64,000 nucleotides of DNA from Alishewanella jeotgali KCTC 22429 (lineage in GTDB: Bacteria; Pseudomonadota; Gammaproteobacteria; Enterobacterales; Alteromonadaceae), in contig NZ_AHTH01000022.1 of assembly GCF_000245735.1 (NCBI RefSeq), positions 1-64,000 of the forward strand. The letters run 5' to 3'. The translations under genes and the position numbers were made by a program. Shown one piece after another: positions 54,266-63,924 of this stretch. The notes beneath the pieces are model-generated. The model searched no databases. It was given only the letters and a program-made list of their open reading frames with translations, and was not told the origin of the DNA. The stretch's first letter is position 1; every line of letters begins with the position of its first letter.

Positions 54266-56323
54266 ATGACAAAACTTTCCGCGTTAGCACTTGGGGTGGC
54301 TTTGGCTCTGGGCATTGCAGGTTGCAGCAGTCAGCCGGCCTCAGAACAAACTCAGCTCACTCAGGCTGACAGCCAGCGTGCTGGCTTTGAGCTGAACAAC
54401 TTTGATAAGAGTGTTGCGCCGCAGCAAGACTTTTTTCGATTTGTAAACGGTAACTGGCTGGGTAACACTGAGATCCCGGCTGATAAGGCGCGCTGGGGCA
54501 GTTTTGACGAGCTGCGTGAAAACGCCGAAAAGCAAGTGCTGGAAATTATTCAGGAGCTGGCAGCCACTGAGCATCCGAAAAACTCTGACGCCCAGAAAAT
54601 GGCCGATCTCTACAAGTCATTTTTAAACGAGCCGCTGATTAATACACTGGGCCTGAATCCACTGCGTGGCGATATCGCCCGCATCGAACAGGTTCGCAAC
54701 CATCAACAGCTGGCTGTGCTATGGGGCGAATTACAGCGCTACCGCTATGGCACCCCGATTGCTGTGTTTGTCGGTCAGGATCAGCGGCAGTCAGACCAAT
54801 ATATTACCGGAGCCAGCCAGGGCGGCTTGGGTTTACCGGATCGCGATTATTACCTGAAAGATGACGAACGTTCGCTGCAGTTACTTGGTCAATACCGTGA
54901 CTTTATCGCCAAATTATGGCAACTGGCCGGCTGGGAGCAGCCGGAGCAAGCGGCTGAACAGGTGATTGCGCTGGAAACCCAACTGGCCAAGGTGCAGTGG
55001 AGCCGGATCCAGAACCGGGATCGTAACGCCACCTACAACAAGCTCAGTGTTGCTGAGCTGGGTAAACTGGCGCCGGGTTTTGACTGGCCGGCGTTTTTAC
55101 AAGCTGCCGAGCTCGGTCAGGTGCAGGAACTGGTGATCCGTCAGCCATCATACTTTACGGATTTTGCCAAGCTGCAGGCGCAGTTACCGGTAAGCCAGTG
55201 GCAAACGTATCTGAAATTTCACCTGCTGCGTGCCAATGCCGCTAATCTGAGCGAGCCCTTTGTCCAGGCCAGTTTTGATTTCTACGGCAAAACCTTAAGC
55301 GGCTTGCAGGAGCAGCGCAGCCGGGAAAAACGCGCCGTCAGTCTGGTCGATAGCAACCTCGGTTTTATGGTCGGCAAAGAATATGTCGCCCGGCATTTCA
55401 AACCCGAAGCCAAGGCACGGATGGATGAAATGATTGAAAATCTGCGTGTCGCCTTTAAAGAAGCCATTAACGAACTGGAATGGATGAGCGAGGCGACCAA
55501 GGTCGAAGCTCAGGCCAAGCTGGCGAAGTTTAATACCAAAATCGGCTACCCGGATGTCTGGCGTGACTACGACTGTTTAACCATTGATGCCAACGATTTA
55601 ATCGGTAACCTGCGCCGCAGCAGCGAGTGCGAGTATCAGCGGATGGTTAACCGTTTAGGTCAGCCGGTAAACCGTGATGAATGGGGGATGACACCGCAGA
55701 CGGTGAATGCCTACTACAGCTCGACGATGAACGAAATTGTGTTCCCGGCCGCGATCCTGCAGCCGCCGTTCTTTAACGTCGATGCCGATGATGCGGTGAA
55801 CTACGGCGCTATCGGTGGCGTCATTGGCCATGAATTTACCCATGGCTTTGATGATCAGGGCCGGCGCTCTGACGGTGATGGTAACCTGCGCGACTGGTGG
55901 ACGCCGGAAGATGAGCGGCAGTTCCGCGAGCGCGCACAGCGTATGATCGATCAATACAATGCCTTTAATCCGATCGATAACCTGCATCTGCAGGGCGCTT
56001 TGGGTCTGGGTGAAAATATTGCCGATCTGGGTGGTTTAACAGTGGCGTTCCGTGCCTATCAGAACGCGATTAAAGATCAACCGCGGCAGACTATCGCCGG
56101 CTTTACCCCGGAGCAGCGTTTCTTTATCGGCTGGGCTCAGGTTTGGCGTATTAAGTTCCGTGATGAAGCTCTGCGTCAGCAAGTGATTACCGGGCCGCAC
56201 TCACCGGGCATGTACCGGGTACTGGGGGTGTTGTCGAATATGCCAGAGTTTTATGAAGCCTTTGATGTTAAAGAGGGTGATGGCATGTACCGCAGCGAAG
56301 ATGTGCGGGTGAAGATCTGGTAA
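54266..56323 (+). CDS. M13 (neprilysin-like) zinc metallopeptidase lipoprotein
   Basis: 685 residues, PepO/neprilysin family. The signal peptide ends in lipobox IAGC (C20), so it is membrane-anchored in the cell envelope. NAYYSSTMNEIVFPAAILQPPFF lies before the zinc motif HEFTH (H522, E523, H526). The third ligand is E583 in ENIADLGG. The C-terminus ends in the family VKIW. It should cleave small peptides. AAGGA precedes the ATG. Its downstream terminator seems to have been cut by the IS50-type element, leaving AAACCCCGGC at 56340-56349. Confidence 0.95.
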   Translation: MTKLSALALGVALALGIAGCSSQPASEQTQLTQADSQRAGFELNNFDKSVAPQQDFFRFVNGNWLGNTEIPADKARWGSFDELRENAEKQVLEIIQELAATEHPKNSDAQKMADLYKSFLNEPLINTLGLNPLRGDIARIEQVRNHQQLAVLWGELQRYRYGTPIAVFVGQDQRQSDQYITGASQGGLGLPDRDYYLKDDERSLQLLGQYRDFIAKLWQLAGWEQPEQAAEQVIALETQLAKVQWSRIQNRDRNATYNKLSVAELGKLAPGFDWPAFLQAAELGQVQELVIRQPSYFTDFAKLQAQLPVSQWQTYLKFHLLRANAANLSEPFVQASFDFYGKTLSGLQEQRSREKRAVSLVDSNLGFMVGKEYVARHFKPEAKARMDEMIENLRVAFKEAINELEWMSEATKVEAQAKLAKFNTKIGYPDVWRDYDCLTIDANDLIGNLRRSSECEYQRMVNRLGQPVNRDEWGMTPQTVNAYYSSTMNEIVFPAAILQPPFFNVDADDAVNYGAIGGVIGHEFTHGFDDQGRRSDGDGNLRDWWTPEDERQFRERAQRMIDQYNAFNPIDNLHLQGALGLGENIADLGGLTVAFRAYQNAIKDQPRQTIAGFTPEQRFFIGWAQVWRIKFRDEALRQQVITGPHSPGMYRVLGVLSNMPEFYEAFDVKEGDGMYRSEDVRVKIW

Positions 56324-56372
56324 GGTCACGTAACAACGCAAACCCCGGCAGTTGACCCTGTCTCTTATACAC

Positions 56373-56400
56373 AAATCCCCCGGTTTTTACTGGGGGATTT
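56373..56400 (+). terminator. hairpin just inside the left IS end
   Basis: AAATCCCCC (56373-56381) pairs with GGGGGATTT (56392-56400) with a 10-nt loop, followed by TTT. It would stop transcription from outside entering the transposase gene, or fold the mRNA start, as in other IS4-type elements. It now also ends the M13 peptidase transcript. Confidence 0.7.
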
Positions 56401-56459
56401 TTTGAACTCTCCGCACGCTTTCCGATCAGATCTTTCACTTAATCTAAAGGTGAATACTG

Positions 56460-57828
56460 ATGAACAATGCACAATGGGCAAAAAGTACTTTTGGTCAGGC
56501 CGACTTAGGGGATCCCCGCCGAACCACACGTCTGGTAAAGTTAGCGGAAACCTTAGCAAACGATCCAGGAAAGCCATTCGTGTCTATTACACAATCCCCC
56601 GCCGATATGGAAGGCGCTTATCGTTTTATCCGTAATGAGCACGTCAATGCTGACGCGATAGCAAAAGCAGGCTATCTGGTCACAGCAGCGCAAGCCGCCA
56701 AACATAATTTATTACCTGGCTTTAGAGGATACCACTGCCATCACTTACAGCCATCGTTCCGTGCGAGATGAGCTTGGTCATGTCAATCAAGGAAATAACT
56801 ATCGGGGCATACTTGCGCACAGCGTTTTGTTATTCGCTCCTGAGCAACAAGAGCTTGTTGGATTAATTGAACAATCCCGCTGGACACGGGATATCAGCAC
56901 GCGCGGAAAGAAACATGTGCGAACACAAACACCTTATGAAGAGAAAGAAAGCTTCAAGTGGCAGTCTGCTTCGGTCAATCTATCGGCACGATTAGGCGCT
57001 AAAATGGCCGATGTGATATCCGTCTGCGACCGCGAAGCTGATATCTATGAGTACTTGCAGTATAAGCTCTCAAAGCAACATCGCTTCGTGGTTCGTTCCA
57101 TGCAGAGTCGCCATATTGAGCAGTCTGAACAGAAGCTCTACGACTATGCTGCAGGTCTTGAAAGCGCCGGACAAAAGCAAATCCATATAGCGCAAAAAGG
57201 TGGACGTAAAGCACGTACAGCAACAGTAGACATTGTCTTTGCGCCAGTCACGTTGCAAGTGCCGGCAAATAAGCGTGGCGAATCACTATCGCTTTATTAT
57301 GTCGGGTGCGAAGAGCGAGCCGATGACAAAAACGCGTTAAATTGGCATTTGCTGACTACCGAACCAGTCCAGAGCAAAGCAGATGCACTGAACATCATCC
57401 GTTATTACGAGCATCGCTGGTTAGTAGAAGAATATCACAAAGCCTGGAAAACGGATGGTACAGATATTGAGAATGCCCGCTTACAAAGTAAAGATAACAT
57501 TGAGCGGCTTGTGACCATCAGCGCCTTTATTGCTGTAAGAATAGTGCAGCTGAAGTTTGCGCGCGAACAACCAGACGAGATAAGTTGTGAACAGGTGCTG
57601 TCGCCAAAAGCCTGGAAATTGTTATGGATAAAACGGGTCAGCAGGACCTTACCTGACACCGTCCCCTCGATGAAGTGGGCTTATACCGAGCTTGCAAAGC
57701 TCGGTGGGTGGAAAGATACAAAACAAACCGGCAAGGCCTCGGTCAAGGTATTGTGGCAAGGATGGTTCAAACTACAAACCATCCTTGAAGGTTATGACCT
57801 AGCAAAGTCTCTTGAGGCTGACTTGTGA
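56460..57828 (+). pseudogene. Tn5-type transposase, frameshifted
   Basis: The first frame (56460-56771) encodes the N-terminal part (WAKSTFGQADLGDPRRTTRL, then LVKLAETLA). The second frame carries DTT (first Asp of DDE), CDREAD (second Asp) and YEHRWLVEEYHKAWK, the Y-(2)-R-(3)-E-(6)-K signature with the catalytic Glu. Reading TTATTA-CTG instead of TTATTACCTG at 56711-56718 restores L-L-A-L-E-D-T-T, so one extra C at 56715/56716 explains the break. Apart from this the protein is full length. It is probably inactive unless the base is a sequencing error. Confidence 0.88.
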
Positions 57829-58745
57829 TCAAGAGACAGGCAATAGCCGGGTAGCCGGGCCAACTGCGGGGCCAGATGCTGCTCGACCTGATTAATGTCC
57901 ACATCCAGATCGAACAAGCGACGGATCTGTTGCAATACGGCCGGCAATACCGGCCAGTGATCCAGCTCCAGCTGCAGCCGAAAGCGGTGTAAATCGGGCT
58001 GATGATATAGCGTAAAATGGCCCTGAGCCTGCCGCAAAGTAAAGGTTCTGCCGTAATAATCATTGCCGGCCCACTCCAACCCCGATAATAACCGTGCCTG
58101 CAGAAATTGCCGTAACTGCTGCCAGGCAAAAAGCGGACGATAGGCTAAAAACAAGCTAATTCCGGCTGCGGCGGGCAGCTCGCGCTTGCGAATTTCACCG
58201 GGGCTGAGTTTCAGGACCTGTTTACACTGCGCATTAAAACTGCGGATACTCTGAAAACCACTAGCCAGCGCCACTTCAGTCACTGGCAGGGCGGTACTTT
58301 GCAGCAGTTGTTTCGCCAGCAGCAGTTGCTGTAATAACGCATAACGCTTGGGTGACAGCCCCAACTGGCGGTTAAACAGTTGTCGTAAGTAACGCTCGGA
58401 AACACCCAATCGCGCGGCCAGTGCCGGCATCGCGCCCTGCTGCAAGGCGCCTTCGTCAATCAAGCGCAGTGCCCGCGTCAGGGTGCTGTTTGTGCCACGC
58501 CAGGCCGCGGATCCGGGAGCGCTGTCTGGCCGGCAACGCAAGCAGGGACGAAAACCGGCAGCAAGCGCCGCCACGGCAGAGGGATAATACCGGACATGCT
58601 GCTCTTTGGGTGCCGGCGCCGGACAAATATTGCGACAAAAGATCCCGGTACTGGTTACCGCGACAAAGAAGCGGCCATCAAAGCGCGCATCGCGTGCTAA
58701 GCGGGCCTGCTGGAAAATTTGCAACTCTGTCTCAGAAAAAACCAT
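57792..58745 (-). CDS. Ada/AlkA-type DNA repair protein, truncated by the IS element
   Basis: 317-residue ORF from ATG 58745 (GGAG 7 nt upstream). The Ada zinc-binding domain has the four cysteines CRNIC and CLRC near residues 15-50. An AraC-type HTH follows (LAARLGVSERYLRQLFNRQLGLSP), then the start of the AlkA N-terminal domain (LFLAYRPLFAWQQLRQFLQARL, then GRTFTL). The glycosylase HhH-GPD domain expected next is missing. The last 15 codons and the stop (LSLDHKSASRDFARS) come from the right end of the IS50-type element. Base-excision activity should be lost; alkylation-sensing DNA binding might remain. Confidence 0.88.
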   Translation of the reverse strand: MVFSETELQIFQQARLARDARFDGRFFVAVTSTGIFCRNICPAPAPKEQHVRYYPSAVAALAAGFRPCLRCRPDSAPGSAAWRGTNSTLTRALRLIDEGALQQGAMPALAARLGVSERYLRQLFNRQLGLSPKRYALLQQLLLAKQLLQSTALPVTEVALASGFQSIRSFNAQCKQVLKLSPGEIRKRELPAAAGISLFLAYRPLFAWQQLRQFLQARLLSGLEWAGNDYYGRTFTLRQAQGHFTLYHQPDLHRFRLQLELDHWPVLPAVLQQIRRLFDLDVDINQVEQHLAPQLARLPGYCLSLDHKSASRDFARS

Positions 58746-58843
58746 AACCGGCTCCGGTAACGAATTGGCCTCAGTATAACCAGAAGCGGCCAAATAACTG
58801 GCAGTTTTCGGCACTGATTAGCTAGCGCGCAATAGCAAGCAAC

Positions 58844-60403
58844 TTACTGCGGATAACCGGTGATCTCGCGGATTTTCTGATACAGCGGCTTTAACTGGCG
58901 GTACATTTTTAAATACACCTCGCGATACAGGCGTTGGTATTGTGCCGCCACGGCTGGCTCTGGTAAAAAACGCTGCGGGCTTTGACACATCGCCTGCTGC
59001 GCCTGCCTGAAATCGGCATAACGCTGTAATCCCACCATGGCAGTGATAGCAGCGCCCAGCGCTGAGGTTTCACTGGTATGCGGCCTTTCCACCGGTAAAT
59101 TAAACACATTGGCAGTCAGCTGCAGAATCTGCTCGCTTTGCGCGCCGCCTCCCGATACCCGCAGCCGCTGCATCTTTACACCATTGCGACGCTCTAAACG
59201 CTCGCGGCCTTCGAGCAAGGCATAGGCCAAACCTTCAATCAGCGCCCGGTAGACATGAGCGCGCTGATGCACATCGCCAAAGCCAATTAAGGCGCCCTTG
59301 GCTTCAGGCCCGGGCTCGCGAATACCGGGTGACCAGTACGGCTGCAACATTAGCCCCATACTACCGGGTGGCACAGCTTTGAGTAGTTCATCAAACAGCT
59401 GCTCTGGCGCGATGCCCAGCACCGCCGCTTCCTGCTGCTCCTGCAAACCAAACTGGGTTTTAAACCAACTTACCAGCCAGAAGCCACGGTAAATCATCAC
59501 TTCAGTATTGTAGAAACCGGGTTGAGCCGCCGGGTAAGCCGGCAACCAGGGGCCGGGTTCTATATAGCGCCGATTGGCTGTGCTGATGGTGGCTGTAGTG
59601 CCATAGCTGATACAGCCGGTATCAGGCGTTAGACCACCAGAGCCCAAGACTTCGCAAGCCTTATCAGCAGCGGCAGCAAACAGCGGGATCCCGGCTGGCA
59701 GTCCCAACGCTTGCGCAGCGGTGCCGGTCAGCTTGCCCAATTCCGTGGCTGGGGGCTTTAATGGCGCCAACTGCGCTGGTTTTAACGATAATGCCTGCCA
59801 CTTCCAGCTAAAACGGCTGGCCCAGCCCTGTTGTTGAAAGTCAAAGGGCAGGTAACCAACCTGGGCCGCACTGCAATCCACCAGCTCACCGGTGAGTTGT
59901 AAGGTCAGGTAACCGGAGAGTAAGACATAATGGGCGGTCTGTTGCCACAGTTGTGGCTGCTGCTCAGCGAGCCAGTTTGACGGCGCCCGGCGCTGAAAGC
60001 GCTCGACGATTGCGGTAATACCCATTAGCCAGAACAGACTGCGCCAGCTACCAAGCCGGGGCAACACTGTGGCCGTGCGCTGATCTAACCACAGCATCGC
60101 CGGGCGAAGCGGCTGGCGGTCTTTATCCAGACAAATCATGGTGCCGCGTTGGGTGGTCAGCGTAACGGCCGCAATGTCGCTGGCAGCGACCGGACTGCGC
60201 TGCCACAAATCGGCACAGGCTGCGCTTAAGGCTTGCCAATACGCACTAACCGGCAACTCCGCCATACCGGGCTCAGGTGAGTGATACGGCGGCATCGCTT
60301 GCTGACCTTTAGCGATAATATTGCCGCTGTCGTCAACAATAATGGCACGGACGCTTTGGGTACCAAAATCCAGCGCCAGGACATAGGTTGGGTTGCTGGC
60401 CAT
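58844..60403 (-). CDS. FGGY-family carbohydrate kinase
   Basis: 519 residues, the normal length of the family. The N-terminal ATPase motif LALDFGTQSVRAIIVDDSG and the TTQRGTMICLD...LWLDQRT block are followed by phosphate-2/adenosine motifs DTGCISYGTTATIS and RVSGGGAQSEQILQLTANVFN. The overall look is between xylulokinase and glycerol kinase, and the sugar or polyol cannot be assigned. No transporter or isomerase is adjacent. Confidence 0.87.
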   Translation of the reverse strand: MASNPTYVLALDFGTQSVRAIIVDDSGNIIAKGQQAMPPYHSPEPGMAELPVSAYWQALSAACADLWQRSPVAASDIAAVTLTTQRGTMICLDKDRQPLRPAMLWLDQRTATVLPRLGSWRSLFWLMGITAIVERFQRRAPSNWLAEQQPQLWQQTAHYVLLSGYLTLQLTGELVDCSAAQVGYLPFDFQQQGWASRFSWKWQALSLKPAQLAPLKPPATELGKLTGTAAQALGLPAGIPLFAAAADKACEVLGSGGLTPDTGCISYGTTATISTANRRYIEPGPWLPAYPAAQPGFYNTEVMIYRGFWLVSWFKTQFGLQEQQEAAVLGIAPEQLFDELLKAVPPGSMGLMLQPYWSPGIREPGPEAKGALIGFGDVHQRAHVYRALIEGLAYALLEGRERLERRNGVKMQRLRVSGGGAQSEQILQLTANVFNLPVERPHTSETSALGAAITAMVGLQRYADFRQAQQAMCQSPQRFLPEPAVAAQYQRLYREVYLKMYRQLKPLYQKIREITGYPQ

Positions 60404-60599
60404 AGTTCTCGTTATTATCTGCCTGCTAAAACCTCACTCTAACCACAGATAATCTGAGGGTCAATTCAGCAATTAGACTTGATATTAAGCGATGCTAACC
60501 CGATATCGGCAAAGTTGTACCTAATTTATCTAAATGCCTGGTCAGTTGCTGCAGCAGCGGCGCAGACCAGACACCGGAACTGGCAGCAGGAGCGCGAAA

Positions 60600-61262
60600 A
60601 TGCAACATATAGTGATCACTGGGGGTAATAAAGGTATTGGGCTGGCGCTGGTAAAACAGCTGCTGGCGCGTGGCAATCTGGTCAGTGTGTTATGCCGCAA
60701 TAGCTCAGACGAGCTGGAGCAAAGTGGTGCTACCGTCTATAGCGGCATTGAGCTCAGCGACAACCGGCAACTGCAGCAACTGGCCGGCAAGTTCGCTGCC
60801 AACAGTATCGACTTACTGATCAACAACGCCGGGATCTTTAGCAATGAAACGCTGGACGACTTTGATCTGACCCGGATCCAACAACAGTTCCAGGTTGATG
60901 CACTGGCACCACTGGCACTCAGTCAACTGTTACTGCCGGCCATCAAAAACGGCGGCAAAATTGCCATGATCACCAGCCGCATGGGCTCCATCAGTGATAA
61001 CGGTTCGGGTGCTTACTATGGCTACCGCATGGCAAAGGCCGCACTGAATGCCGGCAGTGTCTCTCTGGCCCGTGATCTAGCGCCACGTAACATTTATGTC
61101 GGTATTTACCATCCCGGATTTGTGCAAACCCAGATGGTTGGTTTTGCCGGTGATATCAGCCCGGATGAAGCCGCCAGCCGGATAATTCAGCGCATCAATG
61201 AGCTGGATGCCAGTCGCAGTGGCCGATTTTTTCACAGTAACGGCAGCGAGTTACCCTGGTAA
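60600..61262 (+). CDS. short-chain dehydrogenase/reductase
   Basis: 220 residues from ATG 60600, with AGGAG about 7 nt upstream; the ORF from 60534 adds an unlikely leader. The N-terminal cofactor motif is VITGGNKGIGLALV. NNAG (LLINNAGIF), an active-site Ser in MITSRMGS and Y-x-x-x-K (GYRMAK) complete the SDR signature. It resembles the csgA/YciK-like short SDRs. The substrate is unknown. It is divergent from the FGGY kinase gene. Confidence 0.9.
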   Translation: MQHIVITGGNKGIGLALVKQLLARGNLVSVLCRNSSDELEQSGATVYSGIELSDNRQLQQLAGKFAANSIDLLINNAGIFSNETLDDFDLTRIQQQFQVDALAPLALSQLLLPAIKNGGKIAMITSRMGSISDNGSGAYYGYRMAKAALNAGSVSLARDLAPRNIYVGIYHPGFVQTQMVGFAGDISPDEAASRIIQRINELDASRSGRFFHSNGSELPW

Positions 61263-61354
61263 TAGCGGTTTATCCGGCGAACTGTGTACCGCAATAAGGT
61301 TAATCCGTTGTTCATCTTTGTATGTTAGAAATGATTTTTTCTATCTTTTTGTAA

Positions 61355-61378
61355 AGGAGCGGTGCCAGCACCGCTCCT
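61355..61378. promoter_or_regulatory. strong hairpin upstream of the wzi-like gene
   Basis: AGGAGCGGTG (61355-61364) pairs perfectly with CACCGCTCCT (61369-61378), CCAG loop, 22 bases before the wzi-like start. No T-run follows, so it could be a terminator of the SDR gene or a leader structure. Confidence 0.5.
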
Positions 61379-61400
61379 GCCGTCCTATTATGGTTTTTTC

Positions 61401-62729
61401 ATGAAATATCTGATTTGTCTGGCGCTATTGATTGCACCACCTGCCTTCGCTAAATGGTGGATTGAACCTAGTGAACTTGCCGTCAGGGCTGACTTGCAGT
61501 TTCTGGCCGATCACCGCTTATTGTCACAACCCCTGAACACCTATCCGTTAGTATGGTCAGCTATCGCAACAGAATTGCAGGCGCTGGATCCACAATCGCT
61601 GAGTACCCGGCAACAAGCCGCCAGACAACGTTTGCTGGCAGCATGGCAACAAGATCAGCAGCTCGGCTTTAGTTATCAGGTAGATGCGGCAACCAGCGAA
61701 AACCGCTTTTACAGCTTTGGCGACCATTTCCGCGACAAAGCCGCTGTCCAAGTGCGTTATCAGTTCAGCAGCCAACATCTGAGCGGTAAACTTGCCGCCG
61801 CAACCACAACCCGGGGCGATGAAGGACAACGCTGGCGTGCAGACGATAGCTACCTCGCTGCCAGGCTGGGTAACTGGATTATCAGTGCCGGCAGTCTGGA
61901 CCGCTACTGGGGGCCATCCTGGGATACCTCGTTACAACTTAGCCAGAATGCCAGGCCTGTACCCATGCTCAGCCTGACCCGTTACAACTCGGAGGCTCTG
62001 GATCTGCCGCTGCTACGCTGGCTGGGCCCCTGGACCTTTACTACCGGCTTTGGGCAGTTAGAGGGCGAACGGGCCATCCCAAATGCCAGGCTCTGGGCAG
62101 CACGGGCTTCCGCCAAGCCGTTAGCAGGTCTGGAAATTGGCACCTCCTGGTCTATGCTGTGGGGGGGCGAAGGTTATGGCAATGGCCTCTCAGATTGGTG
62201 GCAGGATTTATTTCAAGGCGGCAGTGAGCAAGGCACTGAAAATATGCTGGCCGGTTATGATATCCGCTGGTCGGATGTTATCGCAGGCGTGCCTTACGGC
62301 CTCTATGCTCAGGTCACCGCTGAAGACTTTCACCGCGAAAAACGGCGCCTGATTAACACCGCCTTTCTGCTCGGCGCGGATATCTACGTGGAGGCGCTGG
62401 ATAGCCGCATCTACCTGGAATTTTCCGATACCAAGGTCGGCTGCTCAGCCGAGAGCCGCAAGCTGTATAACTGCCTGTATGAACATAGCTTTCACCTCGA
62501 TGGCTACCGCTATCACCGACAAAGCCTTGGCAGCACCTATGATAATGATGCCCTGACCTGGGTCGCCGGCATTATTACGCCACTGGCAACTCAGATCAGC
62601 TGGCATAACAAAGTTCGCTGGCTACGCCTGAATCTTGATGGTCTTGATCTGAGTGAACCCGGTGGCAACAAGGTGTCACCCGCAGGGCGAGATCGCGAAC
62701 GTTTTTTAAACAATAAACGATCAGTTTGA
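61401..62729 (+). CDS. capsule-assembly Wzi family outer-membrane protein, 3' part displaced by ISAs1-type insertion
   Basis: Beta-barrel protein with signal peptide MKYLICLALLIAPPAFA. The early WWIEPSELAVRADLQFLAD and the later TRYNSEALDLPLLRWLGPWTF and GTSWSMLWGGEGYGN fit the Wzi/capsule-assembly barrel family, which anchors surface polysaccharide. The native frame runs to 62682 (...GGNKVSP). The last 15 codons (AGRDRERFLNNKRSV) are encoded by the ISAs1-family element. The frame resumes beyond the element at 63925 (VSPGRYEQVL...). The protein therefore lacks its final strands and is probably non-functional. Confidence 0.85.
   Translation: MKYLICLALLIAPPAFAKWWIEPSELAVRADLQFLADHRLLSQPLNTYPLVWSAIATELQALDPQSLSTRQQAARQRLLAAWQQDQQLGFSYQVDAATSENRFYSFGDHFRDKAAVQVRYQFSSQHLSGKLAAATTTRGDEGQRWRADDSYLAARLGNWIISAGSLDRYWGPSWDTSLQLSQNARPVPMLSLTRYNSEALDLPLLRWLGPWTFTTGFGQLEGERAIPNARLWAARASAKPLAGLEIGTSWSMLWGGEGYGNGLSDWWQDLFQGGSEQGTENMLAGYDIRWSDVIAGVPYGLYAQVTAEDFHREKRRLINTAFLLGADIYVEALDSRIYLEFSDTKVGCSAESRKLYNCLYEHSFHLDGYRYHRQSLGSTYDNDALTWVAGIITPLATQISWHNKVRWLRLNLDGLDLSEPGGNKVSPAGRDRERFLNNKRSV
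62673..62682 (+). repeat. 10-bp target-site duplication of the ISAs1-type element (left copy)
   Basis: GTGTCACCCG, repeated exactly at 63925-63934 on the other side of the element. Confidence 0.93.
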
Positions 62730-63924
62730 CGATCTGATCTAGTTGTGATCATATACTCCTTTTTTGGGAGCATGCCATGTACCTTGAACTCTTTACTACA
62801 CACTTTGACACCATCATCGACAACCGTCAGTCTGCAAAAGTTACCTATCCTTTATCTGATGTTTTATTCGTGACCTTATGTGGCGTGATTGCAGGCGCAG
62901 AGGGATGGTCGGAGATCCATGATTATGCTAAAGGTCATCACGAGTGGTTTCAGAAACAAGGTTTTTTAAGTGATGGCGTCCCGGTAGATGACACGATAGC
63001 GCGTATTATTTCCAAAATTGCTCCGGAACAATTCAGGCAATGTTTTATCGACTGGATGCAAGCGGTGCACAAGCTAACGCAGGGAGAAGTGATTGCCATA
63101 GATGGCAAAACGCTACGTAGCTCTTATGCACCAGAAGACAGAAAATCGACCATCCATATGGTGAACGCCTTTGCTTGTGCGAACAAAGTGGTGTTGGGGC
63201 AGCTGAAGACCGTGGAAAAATCGAATGAAATCACAGCCATCCCAGAGCTGATTCGATTGCTGGATATTGAAGGCGCCCTGGTTTCAATAGATGCGATGGG
63301 ATGTCAAACGGCGATAGCAGAGCAAGTGATAGAGGGGAATGGGGATTATCTGTTGGCGCTTAAGGCAAACCAGGGAACGTTATACAACGCAGTAGAAGCG
63401 TTATTTGCCGGGCAACGAAGTCGCCCTCTTGATGGGATTGTCATAGAAAAGAACCGAGGCCGAATAGAAGCAAGAAGTTACCATGTAAAAGACGCCAGCG
63501 AACTGAAGGGAAACTTTAGTAAATGGGTTGGTCTGCAAACCGTTGGAATGAATCTAAGTTACCGGGAAGTAAAAGGAAAAAAATCGGAACTCACTTATCG
63601 TTACTACATCAGTTCAGCCAAGCTGAACGAAGTACAGTTAGCCGAGGCGGTTAGAGCTCATTGGGCCGTTGAAAATAGCCTACATTGGGTGCTGGATGTC
63701 AGCATGAAAGAAGATGCTTGCCAGATTTATCAGAATCACGCGGCGGAAAACTGGTCAATACTACGGCAATGGTCTTTAAATATGCTAAGAGCAGAGCCAT
63801 CGAAAGGCAGCATCCCCGCAAAACAAAAACGTGCCTGGATGAAAACGGATTATTTGGAAGATGTCTTAAAAGCTGGTTTCAGCAGCAGAGTGTTTGAAAA
63901 TTAAACACTCATGCGGGAGCCCTG
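62683..63924 (+). mobile_element. ISAs1-family insertion sequence, 1242 bp
   Basis: It begins CAGGGC at 62683 and ends GCCCTG at 63924. The ends are imperfect inverted repeats (13 of 22 positions agree). It is flanked by a perfect 10-bp target duplication GTGTCACCCG at 62673-62682 and 63925-63934, within the 8-10 bp usual for this family. It carries one intact transposase gene. The clean duplication and intact gene point to a recent insertion. Confidence 0.93.
62777..63904 (+). CDS. ISAs1-family transposase (DDE, H-repeat type)
   Basis: 375 residues, full length. The N-terminal DDE_Tnp_1-associated region (LSDVLFVTLCGVIAGAEGWSEI) is followed by catalytic blocks IAIDGKTLRSSY (first Asp), VSIDAMGCQ (second Asp) and HWAVENSLHWVLDVSMKEDACQ (Glu), all characteristic of ISAs1/H-repeat transposases. 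GGGAG lies about 8 nt before the ATG. No frameshift, so it is likely functional. Confidence 0.95.
   Translation: MYLELFTTHFDTIIDNRQSAKVTYPLSDVLFVTLCGVIAGAEGWSEIHDYAKGHHEWFQKQGFLSDGVPVDDTIARIISKIAPEQFRQCFIDWMQAVHKLTQGEVIAIDGKTLRSSYAPEDRKSTIHMVNAFACANKVVLGQLKTVEKSNEITAIPELIRLLDIEGALVSIDAMGCQTAIAEQVIEGNGDYLLALKANQGTLYNAVEALFAGQRSRPLDGIVIEKNRGRIEARSYHVKDASELKGNFSKWVGLQTVGMNLSYREVKGKKSELTYRYYISSAKLNEVQLAEAVRAHWAVENSLHWVLDVSMKEDACQIYQNHAAENWSILRQWSLNMLRAEPSKGSIPAKQKRAWMKTDYLEDVLKAGFSSRVFEN

Larger units (their letters stand above)
56358..57839 (+). mobile_element. IS4-family element of the IS50/Tn5 group, 1482 bp
   Basis: Left end CTGTCTCTTATACACAAAT (56358-56376) is nearly the Tn5 outside end. 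The right end, read inward, is CTGTCTCTTGATCACAAGT (57821-57839), which agrees with the left end at 14 of 19 positions. One transposase gene lies inside, broken by a frameshift. Flanking 9-mers CAGTTGACC (left) and GCAATAGCC (right) do not match, so the 9-bp target duplication expected for this group is missing. Both flanks look truncated (a peptidase terminator and a repair gene), suggesting deletion after insertion. Confidence 0.92.

Noticed and set aside
56349-57848. A 9-bp target duplication for the IS50-type element
   Set aside because: The nine bases outside each end (CAGTTGACC and GCAATAGCC) do not match.
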